DNA of 64,000 bases from Aquimarina atlantica. GTDB lineage: Bacteria; Bacteroidota; Bacteroidia; Flavobacteriales; Flavobacteriaceae. Under the pieces are notes generated by a model. That model worked only from the letters and a program-made list of their open reading frames with translations. It searched no databases and was not told the DNA's origin. Shown here in pieces: positions 8,880 through 17,375 of the stretch. The translations under genes and the position numbers were made by a program. The stretch's first letter is position 1, and every line of letters starts with the position of its first letter. The stretch spans positions 470,626 through 534,625 of the forward strand of contig NZ_AQRA01000003.1 in NCBI RefSeq assembly GCF_000626715.1. The letters run 5' to 3'.

Positions 8880-10376
8880 ATGTACAGATTAAACTATAAG
8901 ATTATCTCACATATCATGGGGCTGTTATTACTCTGTAATGGCGGATTTATGCTAATCGCTACTGGTATTAGCTTTATCTATAAAGATGGAGTTACTTTAG
9001 AGATCATGATGGCATCTTTGGCTACGATGTTTATTGGGATTATCTTAATGTTTTTAACCAGAGAGCACCAAAAAGAAATTAATAAACGCGAAGGGTATAT
9101 TGTCGTAACCTTTGGCTGGATATTTATGTCTCTTAGCGGAACCTTGCCTTACTTATTCTCGGGAGCAATACCATCTTTTACCAATGCCTTTTTTGAAACT
9201 ATGTCGGGGTATACTACCACAGGTGCATCTATTCTTAATGAAATAGAGATTATCCCTAAAGGAGTTTTGTTTTGGCGCAGTTTAACGCATTGGATTGGAG
9301 GCATGGGAATTATTGTATTGGCAATTGCTATTTTGCCCTTGTTGGGGATAGGAGGTATGCAGCTATTTGCTGCAGAAGCGCCTGGGCCAAGTGCAGATAA
9401 ATTGCATCCCAGAATTACGGATACTGCAAAACGATTATGGTTGATCTATTTTGGATATACCGTTGCAGAAACTATTCTTTTAAAACTGGCAGGGATGAAT
9501 TTCTTTGATGCAATAAACCATGCATTAAGTACATTGTCTACAGGAGGGTTTTCTACTAAAAATGCAAGTGTTGCCTATTGGAACGATCAACCTATGATAC
9601 AATATATCATCATACTATTTATGTTTTTGGCAGGGATGAATTTTGTTCTTAGCTATTTTGGCTTTAAAGGGAAGGTTCAGAAAATTATAAAAGATGAAGA
9701 ATTTAAATTTTATGCCCTTTCTGTTATCATATTTACAGCAATAGCTACTCTTGTCATATATAGTAAAGCAGATATGTCTATTTCTTCAATCGATCATCCA
9801 ATGGTGTGGGGAGAAGCAGAAAGTGCTTTTCGTCATGCACTATTTCAAGTACTTGCGGTAATTACTACTACAGGTTTTGTAAGTGCAGACTTTACAATGT
9901 GGACATCATTTTTAACAGTTTTTTTCTTTGGAATTATGTTTCTGGGTGGTTCTGCAGGATCTACATCGGGAGGTATAAAAGTAGTACGACATTTAATAAC
10001 TATTAAAAATGGGATTTTAGAATTTAAAAGAACACTGCATCCCAGAGCAGTATTACCGGTAAGATATAATAGAAGATCTGTCTCTAAGGAAATTGTATTT
10101 AATATATTGGCATTTTTTATCTTATATATGCTTGCTTTTATTATTGGTTCTGTGGTCTTAGGTGCATTAGGATTAGATTTTGAAACCGCAATTGGTGGAG
10201 CGGCTTCCTCTCTGGGTAATGTCGGTCCTGCTTTTGGTAAACTTAGCCCGGTAAATAACTTCGATGTACTACCAGCCTTTGGGAAATGGTGGTGCTCCTT
10301 CCTTATGTTGATAGGAAGGTTAGAACTTTTTACGGTGCTAATACTTCTTACTCCGTTTTTTTGGCGAAATAGGTAA
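8880..10376 (+). CDS. trkH: Trk potassium transporter membrane subunit TrkH
   Basis: This is the integral membrane channel-like subunit that carries potassium across the inner membrane. It has 498 residues with about ten membrane helices. Selectivity-filter-like loops are visible as SGYTTTGAS, STLSTGGFS, TTTGFVSAD and SLGNVGPAF, the four pore repeats expected in TrkH/KtrB proteins. It starts one base after trkA. The product is complete, and no terminator is obvious in the 15-base gap to the convergent small gene. Confidence 0.95.
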   Translation: MYRLNYKIISHIMGLLLLCNGGFMLIATGISFIYKDGVTLEIMMASLATMFIGIILMFLTREHQKEINKREGYIVVTFGWIFMSLSGTLPYLFSGAIPSFTNAFFETMSGYTTTGASILNEIEIIPKGVLFWRSLTHWIGGMGIIVLAIAILPLLGIGGMQLFAAEAPGPSADKLHPRITDTAKRLWLIYFGYTVAETILLKLAGMNFFDAINHALSTLSTGGFSTKNASVAYWNDQPMIQYIIILFMFLAGMNFVLSYFGFKGKVQKIIKDEEFKFYALSVIIFTAIATLVIYSKADMSISSIDHPMVWGEAESAFRHALFQVLAVITTTGFVSADFTMWTSFLTVFFFGIMFLGGSAGSTSGGIKVVRHLITIKNGILEFKRTLHPRAVLPVRYNRRSVSKEIVFNILAFFILYMLAFIIGSVVLGALGLDFETAIGGAASSLGNVGPAFGKLSPVNNFDVLPAFGKWWCSFLMLIGRLELFTVLILLTPFFWRNR

Positions 10377-10391
10377 TAAAAGAAACTTGAT

Positions 10392-10679
10392 TTATTGCAT
10401 TTGCCACTCCCAGGTTGCAGAAGAATTTGGCGCTATTGGCCATAATTCAGCAACTTTTTTGATGGTGTCTTTTACAGTTCCTTTTATGCTTTTTAGCTCT
10501 CTATCTTCAATTAGAAAAATATCTAATATTGATTCGTAAAATCTAGTGTAATTGGTGCTAAACTCTTTTTCGGGTTTGATGTTTAAGATTTCATCATCTG
10601 TGTGAGTGACGTCAAAGTTTTCTTTAAAAATTTCAAGGACATTTTTTTTGACGATACGTTCCTTTTCTAGAGTATTCAT
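10392..10679 (-). CDS. Small conserved-looking hypothetical protein
   Basis: An ATG-started reading frame of 95 residues that I do not recognise. It is charged and mostly helical, with no signal peptide or membrane segment, and ends in a Trp-rich segment (ATWEWQMQ). Its codon use resembles that of its neighbours. It is convergent with trkH and has about 230 bases of upstream space, enough for its own promoter. It is probably real but of unknown function. Confidence 0.55.
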   Translation of the reverse strand: MNTLEKERIVKKNVLEIFKENFDVTHTDDEILNIKPEKEFSTNYTRFYESILDIFLIEDRELKSIKGTVKDTIKKVAELWPIAPNSSATWEWQMQ

Positions 10680-10835
10680 AACAATTGGTTTTAAGTTGGT
10701 TCTTTTTGAATACTTGTTTTTTTAGTAAAACTAGTATTCGGGATATGGCAAAAGTATAACTCTAATTTCGTTTATTTAGTATAGAAGGCAGTTTTAAAAA
10801 TTATAAAATAAGGTTAAAATTTACTTAACGTTTGC

Positions 10836-10880
10836 TAAAAAAATATGCCAATACCTTATTTTATAGGCATTGGCATATTT
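10836..10880 (-). terminator. Intrinsic terminator after the aminotransferase gene
   Basis: ATATGCCAAT pairs with ATTGGCATAT around a short A/T loop. On the minus strand the hairpin runs into seven T. It lies 27 bases past the aminotransferase stop. Confidence 0.75.
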
Positions 10881-10906
10881 GTAAAAAGTTAAAGTTATTG
10901 TATTAA

Positions 10907-12115
10907 TTAACTCACAACTTCTTTAATTCTTTTGATAGCTTCTTTGATTTCTTCTGTACTGGCGGCATATGATATTCTAATACAATTGCTATTTCCGAAA
11001 GCAATACCCGTTACCGTAGCAACATTAGCTTTTTCTAATAAGAACATTGAAAAATCTGTGGCATTCTCGATAGTATGCCCTTGTAATGTTTTGCCAAAGT
11101 AATAAGAGATGTCAGGAAACACATAAAATGCTCCTTCTGGTTCATTACATTCGAATCCAGGAATCTCAGATAATAAACCTAGTATTAGTTTTCTTCGCTC
11201 TTTAAACTCATCAACCATATATTGAATTTTACTAACCGGAGCTTCAAGAGCAGTAATTACAGCTCGTTGGGCAATACAATTAGCCCCACTAGTTACCTGG
11301 CCCTGCATTTTATTACATGCACGGGCAATAGCAGCAGGTGCTCCAATATATCCTATTCGCCATCCTGTCATAGCAAAAGCTTTAGCAACACCATTAACAG
11401 TCACTGTTCTGTTATACATATCCTCAAATTGTGCCATAGAAGCATGACCTCCAACATAATTAATATGCTCATATATTTCGTCACTTACTACGATAATATT
11501 AGGATGTTTTTGTAGTACATCTGCCAACGCTCTTAGTTCTTCTTTGCTATAAATAGACCCACTTGGGTTGCAAGGAGAGCTATACCATAGCATTTTGGTT
11601 TTTGGTGTAATCGCTTTTTCGAGCTGTTCGGCAGTCATTTTAAAGTCTGTATCAATAGAAGTTTTTACTTCTACGGGAACTCCTCCAGAAAGTTTTACAA
11701 TATCACTATAGCTTACCCAGTAAGGACATGGTAGAATTATTTCATCTCCTGGATTAATGTATACCTGAGCAACATTATAAAGAGATTGCTTTGCCCCTGT
11801 AGAAACAACTATTTGAGAGCGATCATAAGTAAGACCGTTATCACGTTTAAATTTAGTGATAATTGCATCTTTTAGCTCTACGTATCCATCAACTGGTGTG
11901 TATGAATTGTAGTTGTCATTTACAGCTTGTATAGCAGCTTCTTTAATAAAATCTGGAGTGTTAAAATCTGGTTCTCCAAGACTAAGGCCAATAATATCTT
12001 TCCCTTCGGCTCTTAATTCACGTGCTTTTGCAGCCATTGCTAATGTAGCAGATGCTTTAAGCGCATTGATTTTGTCTGATAATTGTATGCTCATTTCTGA
12101 TACTTGTGTGCTCAT
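10907..12115 (-). CDS. Class I/II pyridoxal-phosphate aminotransferase (aspartate aminotransferase type)
   Basis: A 402-residue fold type I aminotransferase, probably catalysing aspartate/2-oxoglutarate transamination. The motifs are GLSLGEPDFNTPDFI, STGAKQSLYN, NPSGSIYS, VSDEIYEHI with the PLP-contacting Asp and Tyr, and GVAKAFAMTGWRIGY with the Schiff-base lysine and phosphate-binding Arg. This is the subgroup I-gamma pattern typical of Bacteroidota AspC. An internal ATG at 12094 (MSIQLSDKI) may be the true start, since homologues usually begin close to the LSDKI segment. It is followed by its own terminator. The upstream desaturase gene ends 18 bases before the start, so co-transcription is possible. 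Confidence 0.9.
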   Translation of the reverse strand: MSTQVSEMSIQLSDKINALKASATLAMAAKARELRAEGKDIIGLSLGEPDFNTPDFIKEAAIQAVNDNYNSYTPVDGYVELKDAIITKFKRDNGLTYDRSQIVVSTGAKQSLYNVAQVYINPGDEIILPCPYWVSYSDIVKLSGGVPVEVKTSIDTDFKMTAEQLEKAITPKTKMLWYSSPCNPSGSIYSKEELRALADVLQKHPNIIVVSDEIYEHINYVGGHASMAQFEDMYNRTVTVNGVAKAFAMTGWRIGYIGAPAAIARACNKMQGQVTSGANCIAQRAVITALEAPVSKIQYMVDEFKERRKLILGLLSEIPGFECNEPEGAFYVFPDISYYFGKTLQGHTIENATDFSMFLLEKANVATVTGIAFGNSNCIRISYAASTEEIKEAIKRIKEVVS

Positions 12116-12133
12116 TTATCTGGTAAATAAAAA

Positions 12134-13234
12134 TTATGATTGTATTGCAGGCTTCATCCCCATTTCTTTAAGGTGTTTAAAATGGGCAATAATAGCTTTG
12201 CGTGTGGTTTTGTACTCGTTGTATGGTAAATTAAACTCTAAGGCTGTTTGTTTTACAATTTTAGAGATTTTGGTATAATGAATATGACTTATATGAGGGA
12301 AAATATGATGTTCTACCTGATGATTTAAACCGCCAGTAAACCAATTTACCAATCTGTTTTTTGTAGAAAAATTAACTGTAGTGAATAGTTGGTGTACAGC
12401 CCAACTATTTTTCATAGTTCCTGTGTTATCTGGTACCGGCATTTGTGCTTCCTCTACCATATGAGCCAATTGAAATACGACACTTAATATAAGTCCTGCA
12501 ACATAATGCATTATAAAAAATCCGATTAAGATTTTCCACCATGCAATAGACATAATAATCATAGGAATTACAATCCAGATCAAAAGATAAATAATTTTGG
12601 TTATGACGACCGTACTCCATTGTTTTAATGGGCTAGGTAATTTACCATAAGAAAGCTTACGGGCAAGGTAGTTTTTAGTTTGCTTAAAATCTGTGGTCAA
12701 CGCCCAGTTAAAAGTTAGTAAACCATAAAGAAATATAGAGTAGTAATGCTGAAACTTATGAAAACGTCTCCATTTTGAATGTTTTGTGAAACGAATTACC
12801 CGACCGGCATCCATATCTTCATCATGACCATGGATATTTGTATACGTATGATGTAAAACATTATGTTGTACTTGCCAGTTGTATACATTACCTGCAAGGA
12901 TGTACATACTACCACCCATTAGCTTATTGATCCATTTTTTTGAGGAATATGAACCATGATTACCATCGTGCATCACATTCATACCCACACCAGCCATTCC
13001 TACCCCCATTACTATAGTAAGCAGTAGCATCCACCATTGTGAAATATCAAGGGTGAGAATTAAAAAATAAGGAGTTAAAAAAATAGAAAACATAATGACA
13101 GTTTTAATATGTAATCGCCAGTTTCCTGTTCGTTTAATGTTATTGTCTTTAAAATATTGATTTACACGTTTATTCAATGTTTTAAAGAATTTAGCAGAAT
13201 CCTCTCTGCTAAAGCGTATGTTTGGTGCAGTCAT
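12134..13234 (-). CDS. Membrane fatty acid desaturase (acyl-lipid delta-5/6-like)
   Basis: This di-iron integral membrane enzyme introduces a double bond into acyl chains. The three histidine boxes are visible in order: HDGNHGS, HNVLHHTYTN and QVEHHIFPHISH. The last is the Q-x-x-H-H form typical of front-end-type desaturases. Four to six hydrophobic helices surround them. The ATG at 13234 (MTAPNIRF) is chosen, because the longer frame opens only with TTG. The 366-residue length is normal. It probably adjusts membrane fluidity. Substrate and regiochemistry cannot be decided from the sequence. Confidence 0.9.
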   Translation of the reverse strand: MTAPNIRFSREDSAKFFKTLNKRVNQYFKDNNIKRTGNWRLHIKTVIMFSIFLTPYFLILTLDISQWWMLLLTIVMGVGMAGVGMNVMHDGNHGSYSSKKWINKLMGGSMYILAGNVYNWQVQHNVLHHTYTNIHGHDEDMDAGRVIRFTKHSKWRRFHKFQHYYSIFLYGLLTFNWALTTDFKQTKNYLARKLSYGKLPSPLKQWSTVVITKIIYLLIWIVIPMIIMSIAWWKILIGFFIMHYVAGLILSVVFQLAHMVEEAQMPVPDNTGTMKNSWAVHQLFTTVNFSTKNRLVNWFTGGLNHQVEHHIFPHISHIHYTKISKIVKQTALEFNLPYNEYKTTRKAIIAHFKHLKEMGMKPAIQS

Positions 13235-13345
13235 GAGCTTGAGGTTTATGATCAAACGATATTTGTCATAATTATATTGGGTAAAGTTAGGTATTTAAAT
13301 TTTTTTAAGTTCCTAAAAAGAAGTAAAATATCTCATCTTAAGGTG

Positions 13346-13353
13346 TATTTTTG
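13346..13353 (+). promoter_or_regulatory. Putative -7 box (TATTTTTG) of rsmG
   Basis: It matches TAnnTTTG 18 bases before the rsmG ATG at 13372. It overlaps the alternative upstream start and so favours the shorter reading. Confidence 0.4.
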
Positions 13354-13371
13354 TGCTTTAATTACTATTTG

Positions 13372-14001
13372 ATGGATATTCTACAAAAATACTTTCAGAA
13401 CATAACTGAAGAACAAAGATTACAGTTTTCGAAACTCGGGGATTTATATACAGAATGGAATGCAAAGATTAATGTGATCTCTCGTAAAGATATCGAATCT
13501 TTGTACGAGCGTCATATTTTGCATTCTTTAGGAATTGCGAAAATCCTTGATTTTAAACCAGGAACGCATGTATTGGATGTAGGTACAGGTGGTGGTTTTC
13601 CCGGGATTCCGTTAGCGATTTTATTTCCCGAAACTCAATTTTATCTGGTTGATGTTATTGCCAAAAAGATCAGAGTGGTCAATGAAGTGGCAAAAGCATT
13701 AGATTTACATAATGTTAAAGCAGAGCAGCGAAGAGCAGGTACTTTTGATAATCGTTTTGATTTTATTGTAAGTCGTGCAGTAACCAATATGCCTGATTTT
13801 GTAAAGTGGGTACGAAAGAATATTGCCAAAAAAAACAATCACGAATTACAAAACGGAATTTTATATCTTAAAGGAGGTGATCTTACCGAGGAATTAGCTC
13901 TATTTCCCAAAGCAATACAACACCATCTTTCTGATTATTTTGAAGAGGAGTTTTTTGAAACAAAAAAAGTAGTGTACCTTCCTCTAAAGTATAAAGTATA
14001 A
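13372..14001 (+). CDS. rsmG: 16S rRNA (guanine-N7)-methyltransferase RsmG
   Basis: RsmG (GidB) methylates N7 of G527 in 16S rRNA using SAM. The 209 residues include the class I methyltransferase loop VLDVGTGGGFPGIPLAI and the family segment NVISRKDIESLYERHILHSLG. The start is the ATG at 13372 (MDILQKYF), because extension to 13351 would enter the likely promoter. It is divergent from the desaturase and followed by a strong hairpin. Confidence 0.93.
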   Translation: MDILQKYFQNITEEQRLQFSKLGDLYTEWNAKINVISRKDIESLYERHILHSLGIAKILDFKPGTHVLDVGTGGGFPGIPLAILFPETQFYLVDVIAKKIRVVNEVAKALDLHNVKAEQRRAGTFDNRFDFIVSRAVTNMPDFVKWVRKNIAKKNNHELQNGILYLKGGDLTEELALFPKAIQHHLSDYFEEEFFETKKVVYLPLKYKV

Positions 14002-14003
14002 AG

Positions 14004-14040
14004 AAAAAGGAGTTTTTGATTTGTTTAAAACTCCTTTTTC
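14004..14040. terminator. Bidirectional terminator between rsmG and the OYE gene
   Basis: AAAAAGGAGTTTT pairs with AAAACTCCTTTTT around a 10-base loop. T-runs on both strands fit the two convergent genes. Confidence 0.75.
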
Positions 14041-14066
14041 GACAATTATTTTAGCTAATTTATATG

Positions 14067-15131
14067 CTAATAATCTGTATACCCTACTTCTCCAGGAGTG
14101 TAAAAAGTATCCATGACAGGTTGGGTTAATGCAATATTGTTTTTTAATTTTTCAATAAGATTTGGGTTTGATATGTACGGTCTTCCTATATATGCAAGAT
14201 CACTTCCTTTATCCAATACAGCTTGAGCCTCTTTTGCAGTATTTATATTTCCTCCTGTGATAATTGTTCCTTTAAAAATATTCTTAAGTGTTGTAACAAT
14301 ATCTGTAGGGAAATCTGGAGCTCCCATACCACGATGGTCTACGATGTGAATATAGGCTATATTAAGTTTTGATAACTCTGCGGCTAAATAGCTATACATT
14401 TCTACTAAATCATCATATGTACCTTGCATATCATTAAAAACACCATAAGGAGAGATTCGTACGCCTACTTTATCTGCACCAATGGCATCAATAGTTCTTT
14501 GTGTTAATTCTAATAAGAAACGGGTTCTGTTTTTATAAGAACCTCCGTACTCGTCGTTACGAACATTAGATGCAGGATTTAAAAATTGATCAAGTAAATA
14601 ACCATTTGCGCTATGAAGCTCTACTCCGTCGATTCCTGCCGATACTAAATTGGTTGCTGCTTGTATGTATTCATTTTGAGTTTTTTGTATTTGCTCTATA
14701 GACATAGCTTCAGGAATGGCATAAGGACTTGTTCCTGATAAATCGGTGTGAATTTCTCCACTTAGTTGTATGCTTGATGGAGCTATAGCCTTTTCGCCTT
14801 CAGGTAAATTTGGAGTTGCAGAAGCTCTCCCGCAATGCATTAATTGTACAAAAATTTTACTGTCTTTGCTATGCACTTTTGAAGCAATATTTTTCCATCC
14901 TTCAATTTGGGCATCGGTAAAAGCACCGGGAATTCTTGCGTAGCCCAATCCATTAGGAGATGGTGAAGTTCCTTCGGTTATAATTAAGCCGGCATCAGAA
15001 CGTTGTTCATAATACAATGCCATAATATCATTTGGAATATTTTTGATTGCTCTATTACGAGTCATAGGAGCCATGACAATACGGTTTTTTAAAGTAATTG
15101 AACCTAAGGAATATGGTTGAAAAATTTTCAT
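14067..15131 (-). CDS. Old Yellow Enzyme family alkene reductase
   Basis: An FMN-dependent NAD(P)H oxidoreductase of the NemA/OYE class that reduces activated C=C bonds or nitro compounds. The 354-residue TIM barrel shows NRIVMAPMTRNRA at the start, FVQLMHCGRASA, the catalytic-region GVELHSANGYLLDQFLNP, and an FMN phosphate-binding end around IGRPYISNP. It is transcribed divergently from an HxlR-type regulator, a common pairing in which the regulator senses electrophiles and controls the reductase. The physiological substrate is unknown. Confidence 0.92.
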   Translation of the reverse strand: MKIFQPYSLGSITLKNRIVMAPMTRNRAIKNIPNDIMALYYEQRSDAGLIITEGTSPSPNGLGYARIPGAFTDAQIEGWKNIASKVHSKDSKIFVQLMHCGRASATPNLPEGEKAIAPSSIQLSGEIHTDLSGTSPYAIPEAMSIEQIQKTQNEYIQAATNLVSAGIDGVELHSANGYLLDQFLNPASNVRNDEYGGSYKNRTRFLLELTQRTIDAIGADKVGVRISPYGVFNDMQGTYDDLVEMYSYLAAELSKLNIAYIHIVDHRGMGAPDFPTDIVTTLKNIFKGTIITGGNINTAKEAQAVLDKGSDLAYIGRPYISNPNLIEKLKNNIALTQPVMDTFYTPGEVGYTDY

Positions 15132-15199
15132 TTTTATATGTTTTTTATATTAAAAGTTTATAAAAGTAATTATTAATAGTTTCTAAAAGAAACATTTGT

Positions 15200-15207
15200 A
15201 TTTTTGT
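15200..15207 (+). promoter_or_regulatory. Putative -7 box (TATTTTTG) in the OYE-HxlR intergenic region
   Basis: It matches TAnnTTTG on the plus strand, 33 bases before the first ATG of the HxlR gene. The divergent region (15132-15239) is the likely regulator binding site. Confidence 0.4.
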
Positions 15208-15239
15208 ATTCTAAAAAAATGGTAACCTCGATGTAACTA

Positions 15240-15635
15240 ATGGGGTTGTTTAACCAAAAATTAAGAATTATGAGTAGGAAATTAATTCACAATCCAAATC
15301 ATTGCCCAATGATTCATGCAACTAATATTATAGGAAATAAATGGGCGCCTATTATTATTTATGTTTTAGAAGAACGTAAGTTAAGATTTGGGCAATTAGT
15401 AGTTTTTGTAGAAGGAATTAGCAGAAAAGTTTTGACAGAACAACTTAAAGAATTAGAGCAAAAAAAGGTTGTGAAGCGTGAATCATTTGCAGAAGTCCCA
15501 CCAAGAGTCGAATATTCTTTAACAGAATGGGGAAAGGAATTATTGCCTATATTAAGTCAATTGTGTACCTGGGGGGCTGGTATTAGTATTGATAGTGATG
15601 ATGAGAAAAATATTACAATACAAAAGAGAGTTTAA
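15240..15635 (+). CDS. HxlR-family winged-helix transcriptional regulator
   Basis: A 131-residue DNA-binding protein with the HxlR signature: CPMIHATNIIGNKWAPIII, then RFGQLVVFVEGISRKVLTEQLKELE (helix-turn-helix) and a wing with VEYSLTEWGKELLP. The cysteine before the domain (in HNPNHCPM) is in the position used for redox or electrophile sensing in several HxlR proteins. A second ATG at 15270 (MSRKLIHN) is an equally good start. It probably controls the divergent OYE gene. Its last 4 bases overlap the convergent GNAT gene. Confidence 0.88.
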   Translation: MGLFNQKLRIMSRKLIHNPNHCPMIHATNIIGNKWAPIIIYVLEERKLRFGQLVVFVEGISRKVLTEQLKELEQKKVVKRESFAEVPPRVEYSLTEWGKELLPILSQLCTWGAGISIDSDDEKNITIQKRV

Positions 15636-16099
15636 TCTATATCATTAAGATTTATTCTCATCTCAATAAGATGCTTTTTAAAACCAACTTTTTCATAGGC
15701 TCGTATAGCTCTTGGGTTTTGATCATATACGGTAAGGCGTATTTCTTCTAGATTTTTACTTGCAAACCAATCGTAAAGGTATTTTATAATTTCTTGACTA
15801 ACACCTTTTCCCCGATGTTCGTCTTTTACATACATAAAACCGATATAGCCTAATTGCTTTTGTTTAAAGAAGTTTTTTCGGTCACGTATTTGTCCGTAGC
15901 CGCTTCCAACAATTTCTCCTTCAATCTCGGCAACAACAACCTCTGTGTGATCAGATAATATATAATCCTTAACACTATAATAGCTTATTTTTTTATCCTG
16001 TATTAATGTAGGATCCATTGGGCGCTCTGCCTCAATGATTTTTTGTTCAAAATCTAAAAGAATAGGTAGGTCTTCTATTGTAGCTGCTCTTATAGTCAT
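15632..16099 (-). CDS. GNAT-family N-acetyltransferase
   Basis: A 155-residue acetyl-CoA-dependent acetyltransferase. It shows the N-terminal TIRAATIEDLPILLDFE, the acetyl-CoA pyrophosphate loop in VKDEHRGKGVSQEII (a Q/R-x-x-G-x-G/A variant), and the C-terminal YDQNPRAIRAYEKVGFKK. The family acetylates many small molecules and protein N-termini. The substrate here is unknown. It overlaps the end of the HxlR gene by 4 bases, tail to tail. Confidence 0.85.
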   Translation of the reverse strand: MTIRAATIEDLPILLDFEQKIIEAERPMDPTLIQDKKISYYSVKDYILSDHTEVVVAEIEGEIVGSGYGQIRDRKNFFKQKQLGYIGFMYVKDEHRGKGVSQEIIKYLYDWFASKNLEEIRLTVYDQNPRAIRAYEKVGFKKHLIEMRINLNDID

Positions 16100-16159
16100 A
16101 CTAGATTGTAATAAATTGCTTTTTTTGTTTCGAGCAAAAGATACATGTAATATTTAAAT

Positions 16160-17269
16160 CTACCAATTCGGGGTTTCGGCAAGGGGCCTGTAATCTTCGG
16201 TCCAGTTTTTTTCTCCTACTTTTTTTAATCCCAGTTTGGCAATCCAATAGGGTAATTTTGAAAGTTTTTCGCGTTTTTGATTGCGTGCTCTGGTCCAGTC
16301 TATACGATTACTCCTGTTTTTTGAAAATGTATAGGCCATAGTGCTCCAATCTTCATTTTTTAATAAGCCAGATAATACAACGGCATCTTCGAGTGCCAAA
16401 GCACCACCTTGTGCCATAAAAGGAGGCATACCATGAGCGGCATCTCCTATAAGAACAACTCTACCGCTACCCATAATGGGTAGTTTAGGAAGTTCTTCCA
16501 GATCATTCCAATAGGCATCATTAGGATTCCAGTCGTTAAGAATTTCAGGAACCGGAGAAGCAAATTTTTTAAAAGGCTCCATGTATTGTTTTTTGTCAAA
16601 TGTTTTAAAACCTTTTGTTTTTCTGTTTACATAACAATATGCCGAATCCTTATCGATAGGGATGATGAGAAATTGCCCTACAGTACTTATAAATAAAGTC
16701 CAGGAATTGATGTCTCTTGGCTTTTTAATGATAAAACGACATACTTGTGCAGTTACTTTTCTTAATGGGATATCTCCCAAAATCAGGTTTCGGGTTTTAG
16801 AGTATAATCCGTCTGCACCGATAACCAGATCGCATTCTTCTTTAGACCCATTTGATAGTTCTATGGCTACAGAATTTGGGTTTGCTTTTAGACTCTTAAT
16901 AGTAGTGTTAAATGAAATGTCGATAGTATTTAATCCATCTATAAGAATGTCATGAAGTACATTTCTTTTTATGCCCAGGCATGGCTTTTCTCTTCCCCAT
17001 ATTTTTTCAAGATCCAAATCGAGTATTGCTTCTCCTTTGGCGTTCTTTATATTGCGATAATCTATAATAAATCCTTTCTCTCTTGCAGTAGTTGCAAGTC
17101 CTATTTTGTCTAAGGCAACAACTCCGTTAGAAGGTAAATATAATCCGGTTCCGGATATTTGCCATTCGGGCTGTTTTTCTATTAATTTAATGTCATATCC
17201 TTGATTTTGAAGTATTCTTGCTGTTGCAAGGCCGGCAATACCTCCTCCTGCAATTACTATTTTTTTCAT
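16160..17269 (-). CDS. FAD-dependent monooxygenase (PHBH/UbiH-like)
   Basis: A class A flavoprotein monooxygenase of 369 residues. The Rossmann motif IAGGGIAGLATARILQNQG opens the protein, and the FAD-ribityl motif GDAAHGMPPFMAQGGALALEDA is near residue 285. The intermediate DG motif appears as LVIGADGLYSKTR. The ATG at 17269 (MKKIVIAGGG) is the clear start, since the longer frame has no ATG. Related enzymes hydroxylate aromatics, salicylate-like compounds or antibiotics such as tetracyclines. The substrate cannot be named. It is downstream of pruA but separated by a terminator. Confidence 0.88.
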   Translation of the reverse strand: MKKIVIAGGGIAGLATARILQNQGYDIKLIEKQPEWQISGTGLYLPSNGVVALDKIGLATTAREKGFIIDYRNIKNAKGEAILDLDLEKIWGREKPCLGIKRNVLHDILIDGLNTIDISFNTTIKSLKANPNSVAIELSNGSKEECDLVIGADGLYSKTRNLILGDIPLRKVTAQVCRFIIKKPRDINSWTLFISTVGQFLIIPIDKDSAYCYVNRKTKGFKTFDKKQYMEPFKKFASPVPEILNDWNPNDAYWNDLEELPKLPIMGSGRVVLIGDAAHGMPPFMAQGGALALEDAVVLSGLLKNEDWSTMAYTFSKNRSNRIDWTRARNQKREKLSKLPYWIAKLGLKKVGEKNWTEDYRPLAETPNW

Positions 17270-17325
17270 ATTAAGTTGGTGTGTGATTTTGAGTAAATGT
17301 AGAGGTTTTAAGTGGTACACCCAAA

Positions 17326-17353
17326 CAAAAAAAAGTGCCAAATGGCACTTTTT
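17326..17353. terminator. Intrinsic terminator after pruA
   Basis: AAAAAAGTGCCA pairs with TGGCACTTTTTT around a 2-base centre (17328-17353). It lies 23 bases beyond the pruA stop and upstream of the monooxygenase start. Confidence 0.75.
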
Positions 17354-17375
17354 TATATCTATAATTTGTTTCAGA